From the NCBI RefSeq assembly GCF_010894475.1, contig NZ_JAAIYB010000036.1:1-33539 (forward strand): a stretch of 33,539 nt of DNA, written 5' to 3'. The stretch is from Myxococcus vastator (GTDB lineage: Bacteria > Myxococcota > Myxococcia > Myxococcales > Myxococcaceae). Below the pieces are notes generated by a model. It was not told the origin of the DNA. It saw only the letters and a program-made list of their open reading frames with translations, and searched no databases. Positions 17,271 to 25,199 of this stretch are shown here, piece after piece (within the stretch, counting starts at the first letter, position 1; each line of letters opens with the position of its first letter). The position numbers and the translations under genes are program-made.

Positions 17271-17276
17271 AGTGTA
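17271..17276 (-). promoter_or_regulatory. -10-like TACACT box, 9 nt from start codon
   Basis: On the - strand TACACT (17276 to 17271) is followed by 9 nt and the ATG at 17261. If used as a -10 element, transcription would start at or next to the start codon, giving a leaderless message. It lies in the 36-bp gap after the upstream gene. Confidence 0.4.
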
Positions 17277-17297
17277 GAGGGCTGGGCCCGTGGATGG

Positions 17298-18677
17298 CTA
17301 CTGTGCCTTGAGTTGCTGAAGCGCACGGGACGCCACCGCGTTTTCAGGCTGGGTCTCCAGCACCTTCATCAGCCAGCGCTCGGCTTCACTGGACGCGGTC
17401 TTCCGCGCCTCGGGACGCGAGGCCTTCATCGCCTGCTCGGTGTAGAGCAGCCCCAAGCGCAGGCTGAACTCCATGTTCTCCGGGTCCTTTTCGACCACGC
17501 GGCGCAGCTCGCGCTCGGCGGCGGCGAAGTCACCCTCCAGTTGGTACACGAGCGCCAGCTTGCCTCGCATCGCCACGGCCTCCGGTGCCAGGGAGGTGGC
17601 CACGGTGAAGGACTCGCGGGCGGCGGTGAGGTCCCTGCGCTCCAGGTGGAGGTCTCCCAGGTGGAACCAGGCAGTCTCGAGCAGTGGATGGAGCGCCACT
17701 GCTTTTTCGAAGGAGGCGCGGGCCGCGTCGGGACGCTGGCGCGCCAGGTAGAGCTCGCCCAGGTAGAAGTGGTTCTTGCCGTCGCGGGGGGCGCGCTCGA
17801 TGGCCTGCTTGAACTCATCCACCGCGCGTCCCGCGTCATCCAGGCGCTGGTAGGCCAGGCCCAGCAGCGCATGCACCACCGCGACGTCCGGGTAGTCGAG
17901 CAGGATTTCCTCGAAGGCGAGGATGGCGTGCTGGGGCGCATCCAGGTCCTTGAGGTAGCGCATGCCTTCTTCCAGCTTCGCCTCGGCGGCCTTGGGGAAG
18001 CCGGAGAACGGGTCCGCGATCTGCTCCATCAGCGCCCGCGCGGTGGTGACTTCGGCCGGGGTGGGCTGGCCCCGCACCACCGTGCCGAGGGCTTCCACGG
18101 CCCCGGGCGCGTCTCCCGTGCGGTGCAGCGCCTTGGCCAGCGGCAGGCGCCAGGCGGTGCGGTCCGGCGCCAACGCCGTGGCGCGCCGCAGCGGCTCGAG
18201 CGCCTCCGTGTACTGTTCGGACTCCAGCCGCGCGAGCCCCAGCCGGTAGTGGAACTCCGCGGTGTCCGGTGCCAACGCCGTTGCGCGCTCGAAGGCGGCG
18301 ACGCTGGGCGCCCCCGCGTCGCGAGCGCGTGAGAAGAGGGCGAGGCCCAGCATGTACTGGTCGCTCGCGCGCTCACCCGCCGCGATTCGCTTCTGGAGCT
18401 CCGCGATCCACGCGTCCGTCTGTCCCGCCTTCACGTAGGCCTCGGTGAGCGAGCGCGCCACGTCCAGGTTGTCCGGCGACTGCCGGTGCAGGTCCGTCAG
18501 CAGCTCCAGCGCCTTCGTGGGCTGATGCTCGTCCAGGTAGGCCCGCGCCTGGGAAAGCGGATCGGTGGGGCGCGCCTTGGCGGAGTGGGTGGAGGTGGTG
18601 CTGCAGCCAGCCAGGAGGCCCACGCCGAGCACCGCGGCGCGAATCCAGGGACGGGAACGGAGGTGGCGAATGGTCAT
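17298..18677 (-). CDS. TPR-repeat lipoprotein
   Basis: A 459-aa protein with a lipoprotein signal: a basic start MTIRHLRSRPWIR, a hydrophobic stretch and the lipobox LLAGC with Cys25. From about residue 40 to the end it consists of tandem tetratricopeptide repeats, visible as recurring patterns such as AYLDEHQPTKALELLTDL and AHALLG/FHLG-type helices. TPR arrays mediate protein-protein contacts. It probably sits on a membrane facing the periplasm as an assembly platform. The start is 14 bp after the acyltransferase gene, indicating one operon. The specific partner cannot be read from the sequence. Confidence 0.88.
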   Translation of the reverse strand: MTIRHLRSRPWIRAAVLGVGLLAGCSTTSTHSAKARPTDPLSQARAYLDEHQPTKALELLTDLHRQSPDNLDVARSLTEAYVKAGQTDAWIAELQKRIAAGERASDQYMLGLALFSRARDAGAPSVAAFERATALAPDTAEFHYRLGLARLESEQYTEALEPLRRATALAPDRTAWRLPLAKALHRTGDAPGAVEALGTVVRGQPTPAEVTTARALMEQIADPFSGFPKAAEAKLEEGMRYLKDLDAPQHAILAFEEILLDYPDVAVVHALLGLAYQRLDDAGRAVDEFKQAIERAPRDGKNHFYLGELYLARQRPDAARASFEKAVALHPLLETAWFHLGDLHLERRDLTAARESFTVATSLAPEAVAMRGKLALVYQLEGDFAAAERELRRVVEKDPENMEFSLRLGLLYTEQAMKASRPEARKTASSEAERWLMKVLETQPENAVASRALQQLKAQ

Positions 18678-18691
18678 CTCGAAGAGGCTTC

Positions 18692-19486
18692 TCAGGAGGA
18701 GGAGACTGCGCGGGCCCGCGCGTCGCTGATGCCCTCGGCGCCCGCGGCGGCGACGGCGTCATCCACGTCGCCGCCCTTGCCCCCGAGGGACAGGCTGTCC
18801 GCGATGATGACGGCGCGGACGGCTCGGGCCAGGCCTTCGCGGTCACCCTCGGCGAACGTGGTGGTGTCGATGGGCTGGCCAATCTTCACGCGGATGGGAC
18901 CGGGGGTGATGTTCCAGGTGGACTTGGGCATCAGGTTGCCGGAGCCCTCGATGGTGACGGGGCAGACGGGGACGCGGGCCTTCAGCGCCAGGGCGAAGGG
19001 GCCCTTCTTGAAGGGCAGGACGCGGCCGTCCGTCGAGCGGGTGCCTTCCGGATACAGGAAGATGCTGGTGCCGCCGCGAATCTTGGCCGCTGCCGCGTTG
19101 AGCGAGGCAATGGCCTTGGAGCGGTTGGACCGGTTGACGAAGACGTGGCCCGCGAGCGCCAGGTACCAGCCGATGAGGGGCACCCACTTGAGCTGCGACT
19201 TGGCGACGTAGCGGAACGGGACGGCGACGGCCATGAAGTGCGCCGGGATGTCGATGGTGGACTGGTGGTTGGCCACGTAGATGGTGGGCCGATTCGGGTC
19301 CACGTTCTCCTGGCCGATGACTTCCAGCGTCGCGCCCCCTGCCCACAGCAGCACGGGCGACCAGATCTTTCGCGCCACCCAGATGGAGTTCGATGGGTTG
19401 AGCGTGAGCAGCATCGCCAGGATGGCGAGGAAGAAACAGACGAACGTCCAGACGCCCGCCACGAAAATGCAAAAGAGCTTGCGCAT
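18692..19486 (-). CDS. plsC: 1-acyl-sn-glycerol-3-phosphate acyltransferase family protein
   Basis: This 264-aa protein belongs to the PlsC/LPLAT family, which transfers acyl groups to lysophosphatidic acid in phospholipid synthesis. A membrane segment lies at residues 5-28. The four family blocks are seen: NHQSTID (73-79, catalytic His and Asp), GHVFVNR (113-119), YPEGTRS (145-151, phosphate binding) and VPVCPVTI (172-179). AGGAGG lies about 11 nt before the ATG. The tail after residue 235 is Ala/Gly/Asp-rich. It heads a three-gene operon. Substrate could differ from that of E. coli PlsC. Confidence 0.9.
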   Translation of the reverse strand: MRKLFCIFVAGVWTFVCFFLAILAMLLTLNPSNSIWVARKIWSPVLLWAGGATLEVIGQENVDPNRPTIYVANHQSTIDIPAHFMAVAVPFRYVAKSQLKWVPLIGWYLALAGHVFVNRSNRSKAIASLNAAAAKIRGGTSIFLYPEGTRSTDGRVLPFKKGPFALALKARVPVCPVTIEGSGNLMPKSTWNITPGPIRVKIGQPIDTTTFAEGDREGLARAVRAVIIADSLSLGGKGGDVDDAVAAAGAEGISDARARAVSSS

Positions 19487-19721
19487 CCCTCAGCCCGCCT
19501 CCTGGGGGCCGATGTTCAGGGCCGGAAGGTGCCCGGGCCCGCGGGCTTGCCCGCCGAAGCTCCCTGTCCAGGCGGTCAGGCGGCGACCCCCACGAGGGAG
19601 GACGGCGGCACCTGTCACGCGTTGAACGGGACGACGGGGGGGCATGCACTTCTTCTACCACGTCCTACCTACACGTTGTTTCTGGTGCGCGCCGCTCGGC
19701 GGGGTTACAAGCAGGGGTGGT

Positions 19722-20336
19722 GTGGCCAGGAAAAAGTTCATCGCCATCGCGGGCAACATCGGCGCCGGAAAGACGGAGCTGACGTCCTTCCTCTGCCGGA
19801 AGTACGGGTTGACGCCCTCCTTCGAACCCAACGACCAGAACCCCTATCTGGCGGACTTCTACAAGGACATGAAGACGTGGGCGTTCCGCTCGCAGCTCTT
19901 CTTCCTGACGCACAAGTTCCGCCTGCACCGGGAACTGGAGCGCACCTCCGGGACGGTGCTTCAGGACCGCACCCTCTATGAGGACGCGGAGATTTTCGCC
20001 AAGAACCTCCACCGGCAGCGGCTCATCGACAAGCGGGACTGGAAGACGTACTGCGAGCTGTACGAGACGATTTCGGAGTCGTTGCGGCCCCCCGACCTGA
20101 TGATCTACCTCCGCTGCCCGGTGCAGACGATTCGTGAGCGCATCCGCATCCGCGGCCGGGCCATGGAGCGGGACATCCCCACCCGCTACCTGCAGCGCCT
20201 CAACGCCCTCTATGAGGAGTGGTTCGAGGGCTACCGCCTGTCGCCGGTGCTCGTGCTTCCCACGGACAAGCTCGACTATTTGACCAACCTGGTGGACCGC
20301 GTGGACCTCTTCCGGCAGATCGAGAAGCACCTGTGA
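19722..20336 (+). CDS. Deoxynucleoside kinase family protein (GTG start)
   Basis: A 204-aa P-loop kinase of the dCK/dGK family, which phosphorylates deoxynucleosides for salvage. The P-loop is GNIGAGKT (11-18). FEPNDQNPYL (34-43) carries the substrate-site Glu. QDRTLYED (81-88) is the family DRS-like motif. RIRIRGRAMERDIP (141-153) is the Arg-rich LID. The GTG at 19722 puts the P-loop near the N-terminus and has AGGGG just upstream. An in-frame ATG at 19644 would add 26 unrelated residues. Whether it prefers dA, dG or another base cannot be told. Its stop overlaps the next gene. Confidence 0.88.
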   Translation: MARKKFIAIAGNIGAGKTELTSFLCRKYGLTPSFEPNDQNPYLADFYKDMKTWAFRSQLFFLTHKFRLHRELERTSGTVLQDRTLYEDAEIFAKNLHRQRLIDKRDWKTYCELYETISESLRPPDLMIYLRCPVQTIRERIRIRGRAMERDIPTRYLQRLNALYEEWFEGYRLSPVLVLPTDKLDYLTNLVDRVDLFRQIEKHL

Positions 20337-21508
20337 TGGAGGTCTACCTGCTGGCGACGGAGCAGGAGGGCCCGGCGCCCCTCGAGGCACTGCGCGCGTC
20401 CTTCGCGAACGATGAGGTGGAGTTCACCCCGGACGCGGACGGCGAGGGGTTCACGCTGCGGGCGGACGGCTCCGAGGTGCTGGTGCGTCTGACGCGGGGC
20501 TCCGAGGGCCTGCCGCGCTTCCGCAAGGAGGTGTTCAGCGGCAGCCCGGACGCCTTCGAGCGGCTGGGGCGCGCCACGGCCTACTACCATCTGTCCGTGG
20601 AGCCGGGTGGAGCGCAGCCCACGCTGCCTGTCTTCGAGGCGCTGTGGGCCGTGCGCACGCTGCTGGAGCACGTCCAGGGCGTGCTGGTGGACCTCACCGC
20701 CTTCAAGCTCCATGAACCCGACGACGTGGTGGAAATCACGGAGCTGGACTTCGACATCCGAGACCACGTCCACCTCCATGCCGTGGAGGCGACGGAGGGG
20801 GACACGCCCCTGTGGGTGCACTCGCACGGGATGGAGAAGTTCGGGGCTCGGGACCTGGAAATCTTCCACCTGGCCGAGAAGGACCTGCTGGCCGCGGAGA
20901 GCTTCCTTCACGAGCTGTGCACCGACCTGGCCTTCGGGCAGGGGCCGGCGTTGCGCACCCAGGTGGGCACCAGCGAGGGACAGGTCTTCACGCTCGTGCC
21001 CTCGGAAGAGGCCCGCGCCAACCTGTTGGGCGTCCCCCTGGACACCTTCGAGGGCCATGAGGGGCTCTTCCTCACCGTGGTGTCCCCGCTGGGCCGGCAC
21101 AACACGTCCCAACTGCTGGAGCCCTATCGCGAGCGCTTCGAGAAGGAGCCCGAGGAGCAGACCCAGGCCATGCGGCGCGAGGCCCAATTGGTGCTCCCGT
21201 CCTTCCTGGCGCGCTTCCAGCGCAGGGGCCTGATGGAGCCGCTCACCTTCCTGGTGCGCGCACCCTTCGACACCCACCCTGAAGGGAACACCGTCACGGA
21301 AAACTTGTGGCTGGAGGTCATGGGCCGGGACGAGGGCTCCGTGGTGGGCAAGCTCGTGGATGGCGCAGTGCATACAACCGAGTGGCGCAAGGGCGCCCAC
21401 GTAGAGGTCGCGGAGACCCAGGTCAACGCGCTGGCCATCAGCCGGGAAGGCCGGGCGTTGGACGAACGGGAACTCCGTGAACTCCTGAACGCCGAACGGC
21501 CGATGTAG
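20336..21508 (+). CDS. Unknown protein with DUF2314-like C-terminal region
   Basis: A 390-aa soluble, acidic protein. The N-terminal part (1-250) shows no motif I can name. LTFLVRAPFDTHPEGN followed by ENLWLEVMGRDEGSVVGKL (about 305-350) resembles the DUF2314 pattern: a hydrophobic strand, then NLW-E, G-V-G-L and a Gly-containing turn before a final strand. That assignment is from memory of the family and tentative. The ATG shares one base with the TGA of the kinase gene (TGATG), so the two are probably translationally coupled. Confidence 0.75.
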   Translation: MEVYLLATEQEGPAPLEALRASFANDEVEFTPDADGEGFTLRADGSEVLVRLTRGSEGLPRFRKEVFSGSPDAFERLGRATAYYHLSVEPGGAQPTLPVFEALWAVRTLLEHVQGVLVDLTAFKLHEPDDVVEITELDFDIRDHVHLHAVEATEGDTPLWVHSHGMEKFGARDLEIFHLAEKDLLAAESFLHELCTDLAFGQGPALRTQVGTSEGQVFTLVPSEEARANLLGVPLDTFEGHEGLFLTVVSPLGRHNTSQLLEPYRERFEKEPEEQTQAMRREAQLVLPSFLARFQRRGLMEPLTFLVRAPFDTHPEGNTVTENLWLEVMGRDEGSVVGKLVDGAVHTTEWRKGAHVEVAETQVNALAISREGRALDERELRELLNAERPM

Positions 21509-21548
21509 CAAGCGGCGCCGGGGGCCTTGCCCGGCCATCGCGGGGCGC

Positions 21549-21554
21549 TAGGCT
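21549..21554 (+). promoter_or_regulatory. -10-like TAGGCT box, 9 nt from start codon
   Basis: TAGGCT is followed by 9 nt (ccgcgcccc) and the ATG at 21564. No Shine-Dalgarno is present between. As a -10 element it would yield a leaderless or near-leaderless message. Confidence 0.4.
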
Positions 21555-21563
21555 CCGCGCCCC

Positions 21564-23264
21564 ATGCCCGCCCTCCTGCTGCTCACCGGTCCTTCCGCGG
21601 GGCGTCGTCACGACGTGCTCGCGGAGGCGACGATTGGCCGCAGTCCGTCGTGTGAAATCCCGCTGGATGACCATCAAGTCTCCCGCAAGCACGCGCTGAT
21701 CTCCGTCCTCGACGGGCAGTCGTGCATCCGCGACTTGCGCTCGCGCAACGGGACGTTCGTCAACGGCGAGCGCCTCGTGGGCGAAGTGGTGCTCAAGCCC
21801 GGTGACCAGGTGCGCGTGGGCGCGACGACGGCCCTCTTCGAGCCGCCCCCGGTGACGCTGGTGGCCGATGGGCCGGAGAAGGTCGGGCAGGTTCCGATTG
21901 AAGAAGTGCTGCCTCACGTGGGCACGGCGGCGGCGATGTACTCGGCGGGCATTGCCTTGTTGGGGGCAACCAGTGGCGCCCTGGTGCTGCGGCGCCTGGC
22001 GGACGAGGTCGCGCACGCGCTCAATGCCGACCGCGCGGCCGCGCTGCTGGGCAGCAGTGATGGCTTGCTCACCGCGGCGGTGGCGGGCGCGGAGGCGCTG
22101 ACGATGCCGCGCGCGCTGGCGCAAGCCGCGCTGGAGCGCAAGGAGCTCGTCCAGACGGATGACACCCTCTGCGCGCCCCTGGTTGCCTCGGGCGGCATGC
22201 CCTTCGGCGTGCTGTACGTGACACGGGCGGAGCCGAAGTTCAGCGAGGGCGAGGGCCAGTTGCTCGCGGCGCTGGGACGCTTGGGTGGCGAGGCCTACAC
22301 CACCGTGCGCTCCCGCGTGGAGGCGGAGCCGCCCGTGGCCGCGCTCTCCGGTACGTCCCGGCCGCTGCGGGCCTTGTTGGAGCTGGCGCGCCGGGTGGCC
22401 GCCAGCGCCGCGCCGGTGGTGATTCATGGCGAGCCGGGCGTGGGCAAGGCGCTGCTGGCCCGCTTCGTCCATGCGCGTTCGCCTCGGGCCCTGGGGCCCT
22501 TCATCGTGGTGGACTGCCGGGAGCCCGCCGAGGCCGTGGAGGAGGCGCTGTTCGGCAGGGCGAGCGCGCCCGGGCATCCGCCCGTCGTGTCCGCGCTGCT
22601 GCGCGCGGATGGGGGCTCGCTGGTGCTGCTCCACGTGGAGTCGCTCGCGCGGCCCGCCGCGGAGCGGCTGGCGCGGGCCTTGGCTCGGCGCTCGGCGCCC
22701 GCGCGTCAGGGGGGCGAGGAGCCCGTGGATGTGCGGGTGCTGGCGACCGCGCCCGCGTCGGTGACGTTGCTGGCGGCGCGTGGTGACGTGGAGTCCTCGT
22801 TGGCTCGGGTGTTGTCGGGCTTCGAGCTGGACGCTCCGCCCATCCGTGAGCGGCGCGCGGACGTGCTCCCGCTGCTGGAGCAGTTCGCGGCGCGCGCGGC
22901 CCGCCGGATTCGCAAGGAACCCCCGACGCTCAGTCCCGAGGCCCGGCGGCTGCTGATGGAGTACGCGTGGCCGCAGAACCTGCGCGAGCTGGAGTTGGTG
23001 GGCGAGCGCCTGGGCCTGCTGTACGCGTCAAGCCGCGTGGGCGCGCTGCAGCTGCCCCCGGAGTTCCAGGAGGGCGGCGACGAGGGCGACAAGACGCTGC
23101 AGGGGCGCGTGGCCCGGCTGGAGCGCGACGCCATCGCCGAGGCCCTGCGCGAGGCGTCGGGGAAGAAGGTCCGCGCCGCGGAGCTGCTCGGCATCAGCCG
23201 GCCCACGCTGGACAAGAAGATTGAGGAGTACGGACTCGCGGTGGAGCGGGGTCGCCGGGAGTGA
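21564..23264 (+). CDS. FHA-GAF-AAA-Fis regulator with degenerate ATPase core
   Basis: A 566-aa protein laid out like a sigma-54 activator. The FHA domain (about 22-94) has GRSPSCEI, SRKHA and NGTFVNG and would bind phosphothreonine. A GAF-like region follows (115-250), then an AAA+ region (262-480) and a Fis-type helix-turn-helix (520-558; AAELLGISRPTLDKKIEEYG). Walker A is kept (GEPGVGKA, 289-296). However, the GAFTGA loop that contacts sigma-54 is missing: FGRASAPGHPP runs straight on. The Walker B acidic pair is replaced (VLLHVES, 354-360), and the sensor-I Asn is absent (LATAPAS). It therefore probably cannot act as a normal sigma-54 activator. A phosphorylation-responsive DNA-binding regulator is the likeliest role. 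Confidence 0.87.
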   Translation: MPALLLLTGPSAGRRHDVLAEATIGRSPSCEIPLDDHQVSRKHALISVLDGQSCIRDLRSRNGTFVNGERLVGEVVLKPGDQVRVGATTALFEPPPVTLVADGPEKVGQVPIEEVLPHVGTAAAMYSAGIALLGATSGALVLRRLADEVAHALNADRAAALLGSSDGLLTAAVAGAEALTMPRALAQAALERKELVQTDDTLCAPLVASGGMPFGVLYVTRAEPKFSEGEGQLLAALGRLGGEAYTTVRSRVEAEPPVAALSGTSRPLRALLELARRVAASAAPVVIHGEPGVGKALLARFVHARSPRALGPFIVVDCREPAEAVEEALFGRASAPGHPPVVSALLRADGGSLVLLHVESLARPAAERLARALARRSAPARQGGEEPVDVRVLATAPASVTLLAARGDVESSLARVLSGFELDAPPIRERRADVLPLLEQFAARAARRIRKEPPTLSPEARRLLMEYAWPQNLRELELVGERLGLLYASSRVGALQLPPEFQEGGDEGDKTLQGRVARLERDAIAEALREASGKKVRAAELLGISRPTLDKKIEEYGLAVERGRRE

Positions 23265-23279
23265 GTCAGGCCGCGGGGC

Positions 23280-24191
23280 CTACGACTTCCGCCGGCTGAG
23301 CAGCACGCCGGTGAGCACGAGCCCCGCGCCGAGCACCTGCATCCAGGTGGGGCGCTCTCCGCGCACGGCCCACGCCGTGAGGGCGGCCACCACGGGGATG
23401 CCGGTGTTGTAGAGGCCCGCGCGGCTGCTGCCCACCCTCTGCACGGTGCGGCCCCAGATGAAGTACGCGAGCACCAGCGGCACCAGCGCCGAGTACACCA
23501 CGCCCGCCCAGGCGCCGGCGGTGATGTTCTGGGTCTCCAGGCGCAGCAGCTCGGGCACGCCCGCGAGCACCACGCCCGGCGCGCCCGTCAGCATGCTGAT
23601 GGCGGTGATGCGCAGCGCGGACACCTCCGGGCCCACGGTGCGAATGCCCACCGTGTAGAGTGCCCAGCAGAGGCTGGCGCCGACGATGAGCCCGTCGCCC
23701 AGCGAGGACGCGCCATGTTGGGACGCGCCGCGTCCTCCCAGCACCAGCAGCATCCCCACCACGCCCAGGCCCAGGGCCGCGACGAGCGGGCGGGTGAGCC
23801 GCTCCACGCCGAACAGGGCGCCGAGCGTGGCCACCAGCACCGGCGTCACCGCCGTCAGCATCCCGCTGTTCGCCACCGAGGTGTTCGCCAGGCCGAGGAT
23901 GAAGCACAACTGGTACACGGTGTTGCCCACCAGCCCGAGCCCCAGCAGCTTGAGGAACACCGGGCGGGGAAGCGGCTTCCAGCCTTCGACGCCGAGGAGC
24001 AACGCGCCCATGGCCAACGCCGCGATGGTGAAGCGCAGCGACATGAAGGCCAGGGGCGGGAGCGTCTCCATCGCCTCCTTCACCACCGTGTAGTTGGTGC
24101 CCCAGACAACCACGACGCCGACGATGGCCAGGTCGGACGCGGAGAAGCCGCGCGAAGGGGCGGGCACGACGGCGGTGGTGGACGTGGACAC
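23280..24191 (-). CDS. EamA/DMT-superfamily transporter (GTG start)
   Basis: A 303-aa inner-membrane protein with about ten hydrophobic helices in two EamA repeats. The first repeat begins IVGVVVVWGTNYTVVKEAM and the second begins near GLIVGASLCWALYTVGIR. The family exports or imports small metabolites by drug/metabolite exchange. Substrate cannot be read. The GTG at 24191 is preferred over an ATG at 24251. The first TM then follows a short hydrophilic head, a TATTCC box lies 9 nt upstream, and the longer form would start only 15 bp from psuG. It is convergent with the FHA gene (15 bp apart). Confidence 0.85.
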   Translation of the reverse strand: MSTSTTAVVPAPSRGFSASDLAIVGVVVVWGTNYTVVKEAMETLPPLAFMSLRFTIAALAMGALLLGVEGWKPLPRPVFLKLLGLGLVGNTVYQLCFILGLANTSVANSGMLTAVTPVLVATLGALFGVERLTRPLVAALGLGVVGMLLVLGGRGASQHGASSLGDGLIVGASLCWALYTVGIRTVGPEVSALRITAISMLTGAPGVVLAGVPELLRLETQNITAGAWAGVVYSALVPLVLAYFIWGRTVQRVGSSRAGLYNTGIPVVAALTAWAVRGERPTWMQVLGAGLVLTGVLLSRRKS

Positions 24192-24200
24192 GGCGGCAGG

Positions 24201-24206
24201 GGAATA
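24201..24206 (-). promoter_or_regulatory. -10-like TATTCC box, 9 nt from GTG start
   Basis: On the - strand TATTCC (24206 to 24201) is followed by 9 nt and the GTG at 24191. It supports that start codon for the transporter and fits a leaderless arrangement. Confidence 0.35.
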
Positions 24207-24253
24207 GGCCCCAGGGGCCGCGCGCGCAAGCCGACGTTGGGAGACGGGCATGC

Positions 24254-24259
24254 TAAACG
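24254..24259 (+). promoter_or_regulatory. -10-like TAAACG box upstream of psuG
   Basis: TGC followed by TAAACG (24254-24259) ends 7 nt before the psuG ATG at 24267, an extended -10 pattern. There is no Shine-Dalgarno in between, so psuG may be leaderless. Confidence 0.3.
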
Positions 24260-24266
24260 CCTGGGC

Positions 24267-25178
24267 ATGGACCTACGCTTTTCGGAAGAGGTGCGTCGCG
24301 CGCTCGAGGCCGGCCAACCGCTGGTGGCCCTGGAGACGAGCGTCGTGGCCCAGGGCCTTCCCTATCCGGACAACCTGGCCGCCGCCCGGGCATGTGAGGA
24401 GGCCATCCGCCGCGCTGGCGCCGTTCCCGCCGCCACCGCCATCATCGATGGGCAGCTGTGCATCGGGCTGGAGGAGCCGGAGATGCGCCGGTTGGCGGAG
24501 GGCAAGGAGCGCCTGCTCAAGCTGGGCTCCCGGGACCTGGCCGTCGCCATGGCCACGCGCGCCACGGGTGGCACCACCGTGAGCGCCACGTGTGAAATGG
24601 CCGCCGCCGCGGGCATCCGGGTCTTCTCCACCGGCGGCATTGGGGGGGTGCACCGCGGGGCGTCGGAGCACTTCGACATCTCCCAGGACATCGCCGCGCT
24701 GGCGCGCTTCCCCGTCGCCGTGGTGTGCGCGGGCGCCAAGTCCGTGCTGGACCTGCCCAAGACGATGGAGTTGCTGGAGACGGCCGGCGTGCCCGTCATC
24801 GGCGTGGGGACGGACGAGCTGCCGTCCTTTTACAGCCGTGGCTCCGGGATTCCCCTGGAGCACCGCGCGGATGACGTGGACACGGCCGCCCGCATCGCCC
24901 GCGCCCGCTTCGAGTCGCTGAAGCAGGGCGGGGTGCTCTACACCGTGCCTCCGCCCGAGGAGACGTCCCTGCCTCGCAACGAGGTGGAGCTGCACATCGC
25001 CGCGACGCTCGCCGACGCGGACCGGCAGGGCATCCGCGGCAAGGGCGTGACGCCCTTCCTCCTGTCGGAGATGGCGAAGCGCACCGGGGGCAAGACGCTC
25101 AAGGCCAACCTGGCCCTGCTCACCCACAACGCGCGCTTCGCCGGGCAGCTCGCCGTGGCGTACGCCCGCGCGCGCTGA
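24267..25178 (+). CDS. psuG: Pseudouridine-5'-phosphate glycosidase
   Basis: PsuG (303 aa) reversibly splits pseudouridine-5'-phosphate into uracil and ribose-5-phosphate, using a catalytic lysine and a metal ion. Family signatures are present: ALETSVVAQGLPYP (21-34), KLGSRDLA (85-92), STGGIGGVHRGA (121-132), DISQDIAALA (137-146) and GAKSVLDLPKTME (156-168). The length is close to the family's 300-312. The ATG at 24267 matches the family N-terminus, and no upstream in-frame sequence looks homologous. No psuK (pseudouridine kinase) gene lies in the window. A DMT transporter is divergent from it. Confidence 0.94.
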   Translation: MDLRFSEEVRRALEAGQPLVALETSVVAQGLPYPDNLAAARACEEAIRRAGAVPAATAIIDGQLCIGLEEPEMRRLAEGKERLLKLGSRDLAVAMATRATGGTTVSATCEMAAAAGIRVFSTGGIGGVHRGASEHFDISQDIAALARFPVAVVCAGAKSVLDLPKTMELLETAGVPVIGVGTDELPSFYSRGSGIPLEHRADDVDTAARIARARFESLKQGGVLYTVPPPEETSLPRNEVELHIAATLADADRQGIRGKGVTPFLLSEMAKRTGGKTLKANLALLTHNARFAGQLAVAYARAR

Positions 25179-25199
25179 GCGCCCGGCCGCGGGCCGCCG

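Noticed and set aside
21438-22634. Long - strand open frame opposite the FHA regulator
   Set aside because: It has no domains and an Arg/His/Gln-rich shadow composition. The + strand carries FHA and Fis motifs.
24249-24269. ATG at 24251 as the start of the DMT transporter
   Set aside because: It would place the start 15 bp from the psuG start, with no ribosome binding site. The GTG at 24191 has a -10-like box at the same spacing as neighbouring genes.
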